NCBI RefSeq assembly: GCF_008632955.1
Contig: NZ_CP043959.1
Span: 3,596,001 to 3,660,000, forward strand
Direction: 5' to 3'
DNA: 64,000 nt
Origin: Streptomyces tendae
Lineage (GTDB): Bacteria > Actinomycetota > Actinomycetes > Streptomycetales > Streptomycetaceae
The notes beneath the pieces are model-generated. The model did not search any database, was not told the origin of the DNA, and was given only the letters and a program-made list of their open reading frames with translations. Shown here one piece after another: positions 34,468 to 42,815 of this stretch (its first letter is position 1; each line of letters begins with the position of its first letter). A program made the position numbers and the translations under genes.

Positions 34468-35757
34468 ATGGCGGGGCGGAACGGGCGCACGGTGCGCGAC
34501 CTCAGACGGGCCAACCGCGCGGCCGTGCTGCAGCGGCTCTACTTCGACGGCCCCCTCAGCCGGTTCGAACTCGGCCCCGCGACCGGCCTCAGCTCCGGCT
34601 CCGTGAGCAACGTGGTCGCCGACCTGGTCGCCGACGGGCTGGTCGAGGAGGCCGGCAGCGTCGACTCCGACGGCGGCCGCCCCCGCACCCTGCTGCGGGT
34701 CGCCCCGCTCAGCGGCCACATGATCGGCGTCGACGTCGGCGAGACCCGGGTCCGCATCGAGCTGTTCGACCTGACCCTCACCGAGCTGGCCCGCGCCGAG
34801 CGCCCGCTGGAGCACCAGCGGTACGAGGTCGAGGTCATCGTGGACCACATCCGCTCCGGCATCGACGAGGTGCTCGCCGCCGCGGACCTCGCTCCCGAGC
34901 GGCTCCTCGGCGTCGGCATCGGCGTCCCCGGCATCGTCGAGCACACCCCCGACCGGGGCGCCGTCGTGCACGGCCAGACCATCGGCTGGGACGCCGTACC
35001 GCTGGAGTCCCTGCTCCGCGACGGCTCCCCGCTGCCCGGGAGCGTCCCCTGTTTCATCGACAACGGTGCCAAGACGCTCGGACAGGCCGAGATGTGGTTC
35101 GGCGCGGGACGCGGCGCGAGCAACGCCCTGGTCGTCCTGTTCGGCTCCGGCGTCGGCGCCTGCCTGGTCACCCCGCAGGTGGAGCACGGCCGGGCGGTGG
35201 AATGGGGGCACCTGACCGTACGGGTCCGGGGCCGCCGCTGCCGCTGCGGCGCCCTGGGCTGTCTGGAGGCGTACGCGGGCGCCGAGTCGCTGCTCGCCCG
35301 CTGGCGTGAGGAGGGCGGCCGGGTGCCGGAGGGCACGGACGAGGAGACGGCGCTCACCGGGATGCTCGCCGCCGCCTACCCGGCCGACGGGGCCGCCGCC
35401 GACCCCGTCGCCCTGTCGGTCCTCGAGGAGACCGCCGAGTACTTGGGCGCGGGCCTGTCCGACCTGATCAACCTCTTCCAGCCGGAACGCATCCTCATGG
35501 GCGGCTGGGCCGGCCTGCAGCTCGGCTCCCGCTTCCTGCCGGCCGTGCGCCGGCACGCCCTGTCGTACGCGCTGCGCCACCCGGCGCAGAAGGTGACGAT
35601 CGAACTGGGCCGGCTCGGCCCGGACGCCGTCACCGTGGGCGCCGCGATCCTGCCCCTCGCCGACTTCTTCACCCGAGGCGGCCGCCGCCCCACCCCCGAC
35701 CCGACGGTCCCGGCCCCCGCCTGGCACGCGGCCCTCCAGGAACGCCTCCCCCGCTGA
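34468..35757 (+). CDS. ROK-family transcriptional regulator
   Basis: A 429-residue ROK regulator. Residues about 10-70 form a MarR-like helix-turn-helix (PLSRFELGPATGLSSGSVSN); the ROK core follows with the phosphate loop MIGVDVGETRVRIELFD, GVGIGVPGIVE, the sugar-binding EWGH and the zinc site CRCGALGCLE. Such proteins sense sugars or sugar phosphates and repress uptake genes. ATG 34468 is chosen for GGGAGGAG just upstream. No sugar operon is adjacent, so the target is unclear. Confidence 0.88.
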   Translation: MAGRNGRTVRDLRRANRAAVLQRLYFDGPLSRFELGPATGLSSGSVSNVVADLVADGLVEEAGSVDSDGGRPRTLLRVAPLSGHMIGVDVGETRVRIELFDLTLTELARAERPLEHQRYEVEVIVDHIRSGIDEVLAAADLAPERLLGVGIGVPGIVEHTPDRGAVVHGQTIGWDAVPLESLLRDGSPLPGSVPCFIDNGAKTLGQAEMWFGAGRGASNALVVLFGSGVGACLVTPQVEHGRAVEWGHLTVRVRGRRCRCGALGCLEAYAGAESLLARWREEGGRVPEGTDEETALTGMLAAAYPADGAAADPVALSVLEETAEYLGAGLSDLINLFQPERILMGGWAGLQLGSRFLPAVRRHALSYALRHPAQKVTIELGRLGPDAVTVGAAILPLADFFTRGGRRPTPDPTVPAPAWHAALQERLPR

Positions 35758-36253
35758 GCCGCGGGGCTTCGCGGTAACGCACCCCCCGCCGGGGGGGGGA
35801 GGAGCTTGGGCCCGCGTGCTGCGCGGGATGGAACCTGGGAGGTATGTTCCGCGCCGGGGTGCCCGACTCGCGCCCACGCTGAGCCGGGGCCCGTCCGGAG
35901 ACGCGTCCCGAGCCGGGCGGGACACGGGATGCCGCTCGGCATCGGGGCGGAAGCTGCGGTGTCGCGCCGCGCGCTGCCGCGGGCCCCTGGGGGACCGCCC
36001 GGAGCGAGGCCGGAGCGCGTTCGGCGCCGGGCGAGTGGCCCGGTGACACGTCCCGCGCCCGGTCGACCCGTCTACGGCGACGCGTCCCTTGCGGCTGGAG
36101 TGTCCCGGGCCGGCGTGGTGGGCCCCACAGCGCACGGCGCACATCCACGCGGAGGTGAGCCGCACCGCGTCGCCTGCCGGGGCGGATGGGCCCCGCCACC
36201 TGTCCGCCCCAGGGCCACGCCCTCGCGCTGAGGCGCACGGCACCGAGGTCGGG
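35758..36253. other. Non-coding gap (496 bp)
   Basis: It starts with a C6-GCC-G9 hairpin (about 35782-35799), a possible terminator for the ROK gene. I see no supported gene, RNA or clear operator in the rest, only G+C-rich sequence. Confidence 0.5.
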
Positions 36254-36544
36254 TCAGCCCGTGGACTCGTCCGGGACCGGATGTTCCGGGTAGGACGCCG
36301 CCGAGTGGGGGGCACCCTGGCGGCCGGTGCCCGCCTCGTCCGTGTCGGGGACGTCCTCACCGTCCTCGCCGTCCTCGTCGGGGTCGCGCCCCTTCGCCTC
36401 CTCGGCCTTGCGCTCGCTCTCCCGCTCCGCGGCGGCCGGCGCGACCTCCCAGGGGTCCTCGTCGGGTCCGGCCTGCTGGTCGGGCAGATCCCGGGGGATA
36501 CCGACGCCGTTCTCACCGGGTCCCTCGAGGCGGTGGTCGGTCAC
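36254..36544 (-). CDS. Small acidic, disordered hypothetical protein
   Basis: A 96-residue protein dominated by Asp, Glu, Pro and Gly (DEDPWEVAPAAAERESERKA, then DEDGEDGEDVPDTDEAGTG), with no hydrophobic core, signal or motif. Composition suggests intrinsic disorder. The ATG is preceded by GGGAGAGGG, and the codon pattern supports coding. The function is unknown. Confidence 0.6.
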   Translation of the reverse strand: MTDHRLEGPGENGVGIPRDLPDQQAGPDEDPWEVAPAAAERESERKAEEAKGRDPDEDGEDGEDVPDTDEAGTGRQGAPHSAASYPEHPVPDESTG

Positions 36545-36610
36545 GACCCTCTCCCTTCATCCGTACGGCCCTCGCGGGTACCTCCGTGGGGGCGCGCGAA
36601 ACCGCGCCGC

Positions 36611-37642
36611 TCAGCCCACCGCGCGGCCTCGCATGGGTTCCGTCCGCTCTCCGGCGCCCTGCCGCATGCCCAGCAGGAACTCCTCCACCACCTCCGTCGC
36701 GGCGCGCGTCGGCCGCCAGCCGAGCTCCACCCGTGCCCGGGTGCAGTCCATCAGCGGCAGCCGCAGCACCGCGTCGAACAGGTGCGGAGAGGCGGGCAGC
36801 AGCCGCAGCCCCCAGGCCGCGGCGACCGCCGACCGGGCCGCGGTGCGCGGCAGCCGTACCCGGCGGGTGCCGAACATCTCACCCAGCAGCTCCACGTCGA
36901 CCGTCGGCTCCGCCGCGAGGTTGAACGGCCCGCGCGCGTCCGCGGACAGCACGGCCAGCCGGTACGCCCGCGCCGCGTCGTCGGTGTGCATCACCTGCAT
37001 CCGCAGCCCCGGGATGTCCGGGAGGAACGGCAGCAGGTCCGGCCGGGCAAGCTGCCCCGGCAGCCAGCGGCCGCCGAAGATGCGCCGCTGTTCGCTCGCC
37101 GACTCGCGCTTGAAGAGGAACGCGGGCCGCATCCGCACCACCCGCAGCGCGGGACGGTCGCGCTCCACGATGTCCAGGCCCCGCTCCAGGTACGCCTTCT
37201 CCCGGCAGTACGCGGCGTCCGGCCAGCCGTGCGTAGGCCAGGACTCGTCGACCGTGTGGTCCTTCGGGCCGGGGGAGTACGCCCCCACCGAGGACGCGTG
37301 CACCAGCGCCGGCACCTCCGCCCGCGCCACCGCGTCGAACACCCGCATGCTGCCGAGCACGTTGCTGCGCCAGGTGGTCGCGGGATCGTGCGTGGGCTGG
37401 AACGCCCAGGCCAGATGGACGACCGCGTCGGCTCCCGCGAACTCCTGGACCAGGTCGAACCGGTCCGACGCCAGGTCCACCGCCGACCACTCGGTCTTCG
37501 GCGGCGACCAGTCGGGGATCCGCCGGGCCAGGCCCCGGACGGAGCCGACCTCCGGTTCCTCCGCGAGGGCCCGCACCACGCTGGTCCCGACATTGCCGGT
37601 GGCGCCGGTGACGACGACCCTGATGCCTGCTGCGCTGCTCAC
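36611..37642 (-). CDS. NAD-dependent epimerase/dehydratase family protein (extended SDR)
   Basis: A 343-residue extended SDR. The dinucleotide motif is VVVTGATGNVGTSVVRALAE; the active-site region reads ALVHASSVGAYSP, and AAYCREKAYLERG supplies Tyr-x3-Lys. HLAWAFQPTHDP fits the nucleotide-sugar epimerase group. The natural substrate is unknown. The gene has a 200-bp structured leader (37678-37821) with a small peptide ORF overlapping a hairpin, so regulation by attenuation is possible. Confidence 0.83.
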   Translation of the reverse strand: MSSAAGIRVVVTGATGNVGTSVVRALAEEPEVGSVRGLARRIPDWSPPKTEWSAVDLASDRFDLVQEFAGADAVVHLAWAFQPTHDPATTWRSNVLGSMRVFDAVARAEVPALVHASSVGAYSPGPKDHTVDESWPTHGWPDAAYCREKAYLERGLDIVERDRPALRVVRMRPAFLFKRESASEQRRIFGGRWLPGQLARPDLLPFLPDIPGLRMQVMHTDDAARAYRLAVLSADARGPFNLAAEPTVDVELLGEMFGTRRVRLPRTAARSAVAAAWGLRLLPASPHLFDAVLRLPLMDCTRARVELGWRPTRAATEVVEEFLLGMRQGAGERTEPMRGRAVG

Positions 37643-37677
37643 CTTCCGCTCCCTCCGGCCGGAACGCTCCGCGGAGG

Positions 37678-37695
37678 CTCCCGGGTACCCGGGAG
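37678..37695. repeat. Perfect 18-bp palindrome before the epimerase gene
   Basis: CTCCCGGGTACCCGGGAG is fully self-complementary and lies 36 bp before the start codon, downstream of the attenuator-like hairpin. It could be an operator or part of the leader RNA fold. Confidence 0.5.
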
Positions 37696-37708
37696 GGGGA
37701 AGTGGAAA

Positions 37709-37742
37709 GCCCCGGCCGTGACGGGGGAATCACGGCCGGGGC
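37709..37742 (-). terminator. Strong hairpin, candidate attenuator
   Basis: A perfect 13-bp stem (GCCCCGGCCGTGA with TCACGGCCGGGGC) and 8-nt loop. On the minus strand its first arm is the last codons of the leader ORF at 37730-37762, and CTTTCC follows the second arm. It could also be a plain terminator for the FUSC gene 200 bp upstream. Confidence 0.6.
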
Positions 37743-37762
37743 GGCCAGAGGTGGGTGCGCAT
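37730..37762 (-). CDS. Candidate leader peptide (MRTHLWPPRP)
   Basis: A 10-codon ORF starting with ATG eight bases after GAGAGG. Its last codons and stop form the ascending arm of the hairpin at 37709-37742, the arrangement of ribosome-controlled attenuators. The Trp-Pro-Pro-Arg-Pro sequence could slow ribosomes. This is inferred from layout only. Confidence 0.4.
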   Translation of the reverse strand: MRTHLWPPRP

Positions 37763-37948
37763 GGCGGTCGCCTCTCGGCGAAGGGCTCCACAGGGCTTCA
37801 GCCGAACGATCGTCCCTGTGGGCGAATGGTGAGGCCCGGGGACACTGTCCCATCCGCACCCACGGACTGTTCAACGGGCAACGGCCCCGATGTGTTCCGC
37901 CGACGGCGCCCCGGGGCGGTGACTTGGGTCACCACGTTCCGCGGGAGG

Positions 37949-39154
37949 TCAGCGGCCCCGCGCCCCCGGGTCCAGGTCGGACCACAGGTTCTCCGCCTGG
38001 AGCACCAGCGTGCCCAGCACCGCCGTCCGCGCCGCGCCCTTGCCCGCCTGCTCCGTCAGCCCCTCCTGGAGCCGGGTGTGCAGGTCCCGCATCGCCGCCT
38101 CGGTCCGCTCGTCCAGCAGCGGGTCCGCCGCCCCCTCCTCGCCCAGCAACCGGTGCGCCTCCGCGTGGCAGCTGTCGCCGAGCAGCTCCAGCAGCTTCCC
38201 GTAGGAGCGCAGCACCTCGGCGTCCGGCGCGACGGGCGAGCGCTCCTCGTCCGCGGCCACCGCCAGGGTGCGGGTCAGCGCCGTGACATGGCCGGTGATG
38301 CGGCTGAAGCGTTCGTCCTCGTCCTCCGCCGGCAGCGCCTCCGTCGGCGCCCGGTGCAGGGAGCGCAGGATGCCCGAGGTCAGCCGCAGGCTCTCCCGGC
38401 TCCAGCCACGCGCCGAGTGCAGCGCGTCCAGCCGGTCCTGCAGCCGCTTCGCCGTGTCGAGCCGCCCGACGGCCGACTGCGCGTCCCACTCGTCCTCCTT
38501 CAGGTCCCCGGCGACGGCGTGCAGCACCTCGCCCGCCTCCCGGGCGAGCGCCGCCAGGTTCTCCCGTACGTCCCGCAGATGGACCGGCGGCAGGATCAGC
38601 GCGTTCACCGCGACCCCGATGGCCGCACCCAGTGCCGCCTGCCCCAGCCGGTGCCCCACGGCGGTCGCGCTCACCGTCCCGGACGCGATGGTGAACACGG
38701 CCGTCGTGGCGGCGTAGATGCCCTGGTCACCGAAGCGCGGCCAGTTCGACAGCAGCACCAGCACCGGCACCGACAGGGCGATGGCACCCGTGTTGTCGTC
38801 GGTGACCGCCTGCGCGCCCGACGCCACCAGCGCGCCGACGCAGATCGCGGCGAACTGCCGCGCCCCCTGCACCAGCGAGCTGTAGACGGTGGCCTGCACC
38901 AGCACCAGCGCCACCCAGGGCGCCATCAGCGCCATCGGGTCGTCGAGCCAGACCTGCGCCACCAGCCAGGCCAGCAGCGCCGCCAGCGCGGCCTTCAGCG
39001 ACTGGACCAGCAGGTCCCGCTCCCGCCCCGGACCGCGGACGACGGCCCGCGCCGCCCGGCCCACCGAGCGCGCCTCCCACCGCACGGCGTCCGCCGCGCG
39101 GGCCACCCGCCCGGCGGAGCCCCTGTCCCGTGTCTCGTCGATCACCCGCGTCAT
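37949..39154 (-). CDS. FUSC-family membrane protein
   Basis: A 401-residue FUSC protein. After a charged N-terminus (DRGSAGRVARAADAVRWEAR), six membrane helices run from about residue 50 to 200, including LVAQVWLDDPMALMAPWVAL and VLVQATVYSSLVQGARQFAA. The C-terminal ~200 residues are charged and helical. ATG 39154 is preferred over the ATG eight codons upstream as the start of conserved sequence. It is paralogous to the gene at 31399-32649, with the same membrane/cytosolic layout. Confidence 0.82.
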   Translation of the reverse strand: MTRVIDETRDRGSAGRVARAADAVRWEARSVGRAARAVVRGPGRERDLLVQSLKAALAALLAWLVAQVWLDDPMALMAPWVALVLVQATVYSSLVQGARQFAAICVGALVASGAQAVTDDNTGAIALSVPVLVLLSNWPRFGDQGIYAATTAVFTIASGTVSATAVGHRLGQAALGAAIGVAVNALILPPVHLRDVRENLAALAREAGEVLHAVAGDLKEDEWDAQSAVGRLDTAKRLQDRLDALHSARGWSRESLRLTSGILRSLHRAPTEALPAEDEDERFSRITGHVTALTRTLAVAADEERSPVAPDAEVLRSYGKLLELLGDSCHAEAHRLLGEEGAADPLLDERTEAAMRDLHTRLQEGLTEQAGKGAARTAVLGTLVLQAENLWSDLDPGARGR

Positions 39155-39200
39155 GAGCTGCGGGTTTCCCCGCGCCACCGCCGGTCACGCATGGGGAATC

Positions 39201-39857
39201 TCACGCCAGCGGGGAGTCCGTCAGCGACGCCAGCAGCTGCGCCGGACCGTCGTACACCACGTCCGCGCCGGCCTCCGTCAGGTCGGCGCGCGGAATGCCC
39301 CCGCACAGCAGACCCACGCAGCGCACCCCGGCCCGGGAGCCGGCCCGCATGTCCCACACCGTGTCGCCGACGAACACCGCCCGCTCGGCGGGCACCCCGG
39401 CCAGCTCCAGGGCATGCTCGACGGGCTCCGGTGCGGGCTTGCCCTCGTCGACGTCGTCGGCGCTCGCGGTCGCGGTGATCGCCCGGTCCGCGTCGATCGC
39501 CCGGCGCAGCGCGCCGAGTTCCGCCCCGCCGGCCGAGGTGGCGAGCACCACCGTCCAGCCGTCGTCGTGCAGCCGCTCCAGCAGCCGTCCGGCGTCCGGC
39601 AGGGCCGGCAGCCGGTCGAAGTACTGCCCGTACAGCGTCTTGTGCGCGGCGCTCAGCTCGTCGTCCCGGGAGGTGTCCCGGTCCTCGCCCAGCAGATGCG
39701 CGATCAGGTCGGTGGAGGGCAGCCCCACGGCCCGGTGGATCGCGTGCGTCGGCACCTGGTGCCCGGCCTGCCGGAACGCCTCCCACCAGGCCGTGACGTG
39801 CAGATGGTTGGTGTCGGCCAGAGTGCCGTCGACGTCGAAGACCGCCGCCCGTGTCAT
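39201..39857 (-). CDS. HAD-family phosphatase
   Basis: A 218-residue HAD hydrolase. Motif I is AVFDVDGTLADTN (nucleophile Asp), motif II VVLATSAGG (Ser), motif III the Lys in DVDEGKPAPEPVE, and motif IV VFVGDTVWDMRAG. The helical cap after motif I places it with the phosphoglycolate-phosphatase/beta-phosphoglucomutase group. Its ATG overlaps the upstream PHP gene by four bases (ATGA). The substrate is unknown. Confidence 0.87.
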   Translation of the reverse strand: MTRAAVFDVDGTLADTNHLHVTAWWEAFRQAGHQVPTHAIHRAVGLPSTDLIAHLLGEDRDTSRDDELSAAHKTLYGQYFDRLPALPDAGRLLERLHDDGWTVVLATSAGGAELGALRRAIDADRAITATASADDVDEGKPAPEPVEHALELAGVPAERAVFVGDTVWDMRAGSRAGVRCVGLLCGGIPRADLTEAGADVVYDGPAQLLASLTDSPLA

Positions 39858-40939
39858 GAAGGTCCTTCCTCTCCTCGTGGACCGGTACGGGTACCACCTC
39901 CGCCGCTCGCCACGCCGGCCGGCGTGGCCCGGTCCCGGGTCCAGGCCAGCAGCTCGTCCGCCGACCAGGTGGTGACCACCTGTCCGGGCGGCACCCCGCA
40001 CTCCTCGGCGCGGGCGCACCCGAGGATCTGCCAGTCCAGCTGGCCCGGGGCGTGCGCGTCGGTGTCCACCGAGAACAGCACGCCCGCGTCCACCGCCTGC
40101 CGCAGCAGCCGCCGGGGCGGGTCGAGCCGCTCGGGCCGGCTGTTGATCTCCACGGCGGTGCCGGTCTCCGCGCACGCCGCGAACACCTCGTCCGCGTCGA
40201 ACTGCGACTCCGGCCGGCCGCGCCCGGTGATCAGCCGCCCGGTGCAGTGCCCGAGGACGTCGGAGTGGGGGTTGCGTACGGCGGCCACCATCCGGCGGGT
40301 CATCGACCGGGCGTCCATCCGCAGCTTGGAGTGCACGGACACCACCACGACGTCCAGCCGCGCGAGGAGTTCCGGCTCCTGGTCGAGGGAGCCGTCGTCG
40401 AGGATGTCGCACTCGATTCCGGTCAGCAGCCGGAACGGGGCCCAGGTCTCGTTGAGCTCCGCCACCACGTCCAGCTGTTCGGTCAGCCGGCCGGCCGACA
40501 GCCCGCGCGCGACGGTCAGCCGGGGGGAGTGGTCCGTGAGGACCGCCCACTCGTGCCCCAGCGCGGCGGCGGTCCGGCCCATCTCCTCGATCGGGCTGCC
40601 GCCGTCCGACCAGTCGGAGTGCAGATGGCAGTCGCCGCGCAGCAGCGCCCGCAGCTCGCCGCCCGCCCGGTCCGCGGGCTCCCGGTCCGCCTCCTCACGC
40701 AGTGTGCGCAGATACTCCGGCACGTCCCCGGCCAGCGCCTCCCGCGCCACCTGGGCGGTCTTCGGCCCCACCCCCTTGAGCCGCTCCAGCGTCCCGGCGG
40801 CGGCCCGCTCGCGCACCTCGTCCGGGCCCAGCTCCTTCAGCGCGCGCGCCGCCGTGCGGAAGGCACGCACGCGGTAGGTCGGAGCCAGGGACCGCTCCAG
40901 CAGGAACGCGATGTCGTCCAGGGCCTCGACGGGGTCCAT
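39854..40939 (-). CDS. PHP-domain phosphoesterase with helix-hairpin-helix (PolX C-terminal-like)
   Basis: A 361-residue protein. Residues about 1-85 resemble the DNA polymerase X/beta N-terminal helix-hairpin-helix (TYRVRAFRTAARALKEL, LKGVGPKTAQVAREAL) but there is no polymerase palm. The rest is a PHP phosphoesterase with the metal motifs DCHLHSDWSDGG, LTDHSPR, VVSVHSK, VLGHCTG and DTDAHA. ATG 40939 follows GGAGGTGACC. Relatives act on phosphodiesters or DNA ends; a DNA-repair role is an inference. Confidence 0.85.
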   Translation of the reverse strand: MDPVEALDDIAFLLERSLAPTYRVRAFRTAARALKELGPDEVRERAAAGTLERLKGVGPKTAQVAREALAGDVPEYLRTLREEADREPADRAGGELRALLRGDCHLHSDWSDGGSPIEEMGRTAAALGHEWAVLTDHSPRLTVARGLSAGRLTEQLDVVAELNETWAPFRLLTGIECDILDDGSLDQEPELLARLDVVVVSVHSKLRMDARSMTRRMVAAVRNPHSDVLGHCTGRLITGRGRPESQFDADEVFAACAETGTAVEINSRPERLDPPRRLLRQAVDAGVLFSVDTDAHAPGQLDWQILGCARAEECGVPPGQVVTTWSADELLAWTRDRATPAGVASGGGGTRTGPRGEEGPS

Positions 40940-40999
40940 GGTCACCTCCTCGCTCCAGGGTTCCCCAGGGCGGACGGGGCCGCACGCCGCGGCCGGGAC

Positions 41000-41024
41000 G
41001 GTTGGCCCGCGTCCGCGGGGGTAC
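41000..41024 (+). promoter_or_regulatory. Sigma-B-type promoter upstream of the SDR gene
   Basis: GGTT, 15 bases, then GGGTAC fits the Streptomyces sigma-B pattern (GNNT-N14-16-GGGTAY). The -10 element ends 41 bp before the start codon of the SDR gene at 41066. Confidence 0.55.
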
Positions 41025-41065
41025 TGCGACCCGGCATCCCGCACAGCGACGACGAGGAGGCCCGC

Positions 41066-41875
41066 ATGTCACTCTCCACTCCTGTCAACGGCAAGGTCGC
41101 CGTGGTCACCGGCGCGGACTCGGGTATCGGCCGGGCCACCGCCGTACGCCTCGCCGCGGCGGGGATGGACGTGGGCATCACCTGGAACAGCGACCGCGAG
41201 GGCGCGGAGCGGACCGCCGAGGAGGTCCGCTCCCACGGATGCCGTGCCGAGGTCGCCCATCTGGACCTGACCCGGCTGCCCGGCGCCGCCGGCGCCGTCG
41301 ACGAGCTGTGCGCCCGGCTCGGGCGCGTCGACGTCCTGGTCAACAACGCCGGCACCGGCACGATGACACCCTTCCTCGACCTGGAGCCGGAGAAGGTGCG
41401 GGAGGTCCTTGACGTCGACCTGCTCGGCCCGTTCCTGTGCGGGCAGAAGGCGGCGCGGCACATGATCCGGCAGGGTGACGGCGGCCGCATCGTCAACGTG
41501 ACGTCCGTGCACGAACACCAGCCGCGGGTGGGGGCCGCCCCGTACTGCGCGGCCAAGGGCGGTCTCGGGCTGCTCACCCAGGTGATGGCGCTGGAGCTCG
41601 CCGAGCACGGGATCACCGTGAACGCGGTCGCCCCCGGCGAGATCGCCACCCCCATGACCGGCCAGGAGGACGCCGATCCGCACACCGAGAGGCGCCCCGG
41701 CATCCCCCTCGGGCGGCCCGGTGACGCCCGCGAGGTCGCCGCGGTGATCGCCTTCCTCGCCGGGCCCGACGCCTCGTACGTCACGGGTGCCTCGTGGAGC
41801 GTGGACGGCGGGATGCTCCGGATGGGACCGCAGGCCGGGTCGCACCTGACCAGCGACGACTGGCGGCGTCCCTGA
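41066..41875 (+). CDS. Short-chain dehydrogenase/reductase
   Basis: A 269-residue classical SDR. The cofactor motif is VTGADSGIGRATAVRLA, then VNNAGTG; the catalytic Ser is in VTSVHEHQP and YCAAK is Tyr-x3-Lys; the C-terminus ends in the typical GASWSVDGGM. The TGxxxGIG spacing and the following sequence suggest NADP(H) use. GAGGAG precedes ATG 41066. A sigma-B-like promoter suggests induction by osmotic or general stress. The substrate is unknown. Confidence 0.88.
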   Translation: MSLSTPVNGKVAVVTGADSGIGRATAVRLAAAGMDVGITWNSDREGAERTAEEVRSHGCRAEVAHLDLTRLPGAAGAVDELCARLGRVDVLVNNAGTGTMTPFLDLEPEKVREVLDVDLLGPFLCGQKAARHMIRQGDGGRIVNVTSVHEHQPRVGAAPYCAAKGGLGLLTQVMALELAEHGITVNAVAPGEIATPMTGQEDADPHTERRPGIPLGRPGDAREVAAVIAFLAGPDASYVTGASWSVDGGMLRMGPQAGSHLTSDDWRRP

Positions 41876-41941
41876 GGGGTGCGTACGGGGTGCCGTGTCC
41901 CGGATGCCGCGTTCGCGCCCTTCGCGCTCTACTCTCGACTC

Positions 41942-42217
41942 ATGACCGAAAGCGCGAGCCCGTACATGTCGCAGCCGCGGATCATGGTGCTCGGGGTGCA
42001 GCCCGGGCCGCCGCCGTTCCGGATCGTGCAGATCGACGGACAGGTCGTCGGTGAGGCCAGGTCGGTCACCGACGTGCTGCAGGCCGCCGTCGCGTACGGC
42101 ATCACCGTGCACGACCTCGACGACCCGGACACGGTCCGCTGGGTGGGCGGGGACAAGTTCACCTGGTCCTCGCGTCAGGCCCCCCGGGTCCCCGAGGAGC
42201 AGAAGAAGGAGCCGTAG
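41942..42217 (+). CDS. Conserved hypothetical protein (91 aa)
   Basis: A 91-residue soluble protein, VQPGPPPFRIVQIDGQVVGE then SVTDVLQAAVAYGITVHDLD, with a Lys/Glu-rich tail. I recognise no family. A TACTCT element ends six bases before the ATG with no Shine-Dalgarno site, so the message may be leaderless. Codon use supports a real gene. It converges on the VanZ-like gene. Confidence 0.65.
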   Translation: MTESASPYMSQPRIMVLGVQPGPPPFRIVQIDGQVVGEARSVTDVLQAAVAYGITVHDLDDPDTVRWVGGDKFTWSSRQAPRVPEEQKKEP

Positions 42218-42219
42218 CG

Positions 42220-42261
42220 CGCCGCTCGTCCCCGCCCGTCGGGAGGCGGAGACGAGCGGCG
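42220..42261. terminator. Bidirectional terminator hairpin
   Basis: CGCCGCTCGTC pairs with GACGAGCGGCG (11 bp) with a second G/C-rich stem inside, between two convergent genes. Confidence 0.7.
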
Positions 42262-42268
42262 GCCCGGT

Positions 42269-42745
42269 TCACTCCCTGGTGCGGCGCGCGTGCACGGCCC
42301 GGCTCATCCGCCGGCCGAGGAGCAGGTAGCCGATGAGCGCCCCAGCGGTGTTGAGGATGACGTCGTCGACGTCGAAGGCGCGCCCGGTCACCAGCGCGCC
42401 CTGCGCGACCTCGACCAGGAGCATCACCACGGCCGTGAGCACCAGGATCCGCAGGAAGCCCCGGGTGCGCGGCGCGATCACCGGTGCGAGCACCCCGAAG
42501 GGGACGCCCAGCAGGATGTTGCCGCCGATCTGCTTGACCGCGTCCCTCAGCGCCGGCTGGTCCAGATAGGCCCGCAGGGAGCGGCCCGGGTGCAGGTTGG
42601 TGTGCGTCAGGGCCTCCGAGGCGGGGGACGGCTGCAACGTGAGCCGGGCCAGAACCACCGCGAAGACCACCATGAAGACGAAGGCGCACAGCAGCACCAG
42701 AAGCCGCAGGGGCAACGGGAGCTGGTGGGGGGCGGCGCGGGCCAT
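42269..42745 (-). CDS. VanZ-like family membrane protein
   Basis: A 158-residue membrane protein with about four helices. The VanZ-type pattern is IGGNILLGVPFGVLAPV followed by LLVEVAQGALVTGRAFDVDD and VILNTAGALIGYLL. VanZ homologues confer low teicoplanin resistance in enterococci, but most Streptomyces members are uncharacterised. ATG 42745 has GGAGG seven bases upstream, better than the earlier in-frame ATG. A GGGTAA element at 42788-42793 could be part of a sigma-B-like promoter. Confidence 0.78.
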   Translation of the reverse strand: MARAAPHQLPLPLRLLVLLCAFVFMVVFAVVLARLTLQPSPASEALTHTNLHPGRSLRAYLDQPALRDAVKQIGGNILLGVPFGVLAPVIAPRTRGFLRILVLTAVVMLLVEVAQGALVTGRAFDVDDVILNTAGALIGYLLLGRRMSRAVHARRTRE

Positions 42746-42815
42746 CGAATGTCCTCCAGTCGTCAACGTTCGTAAGTGATACGGCGGTTACCCCCGGCCG
42801 GGGCGGTCAGTCCGG

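Noticed and set aside
36089..39478. A long plus-strand open frame (about 1130 codons)
   Set aside because: It is a shadow of the epimerase and FUSC genes on the other strand, with low-complexity composition and no domain.
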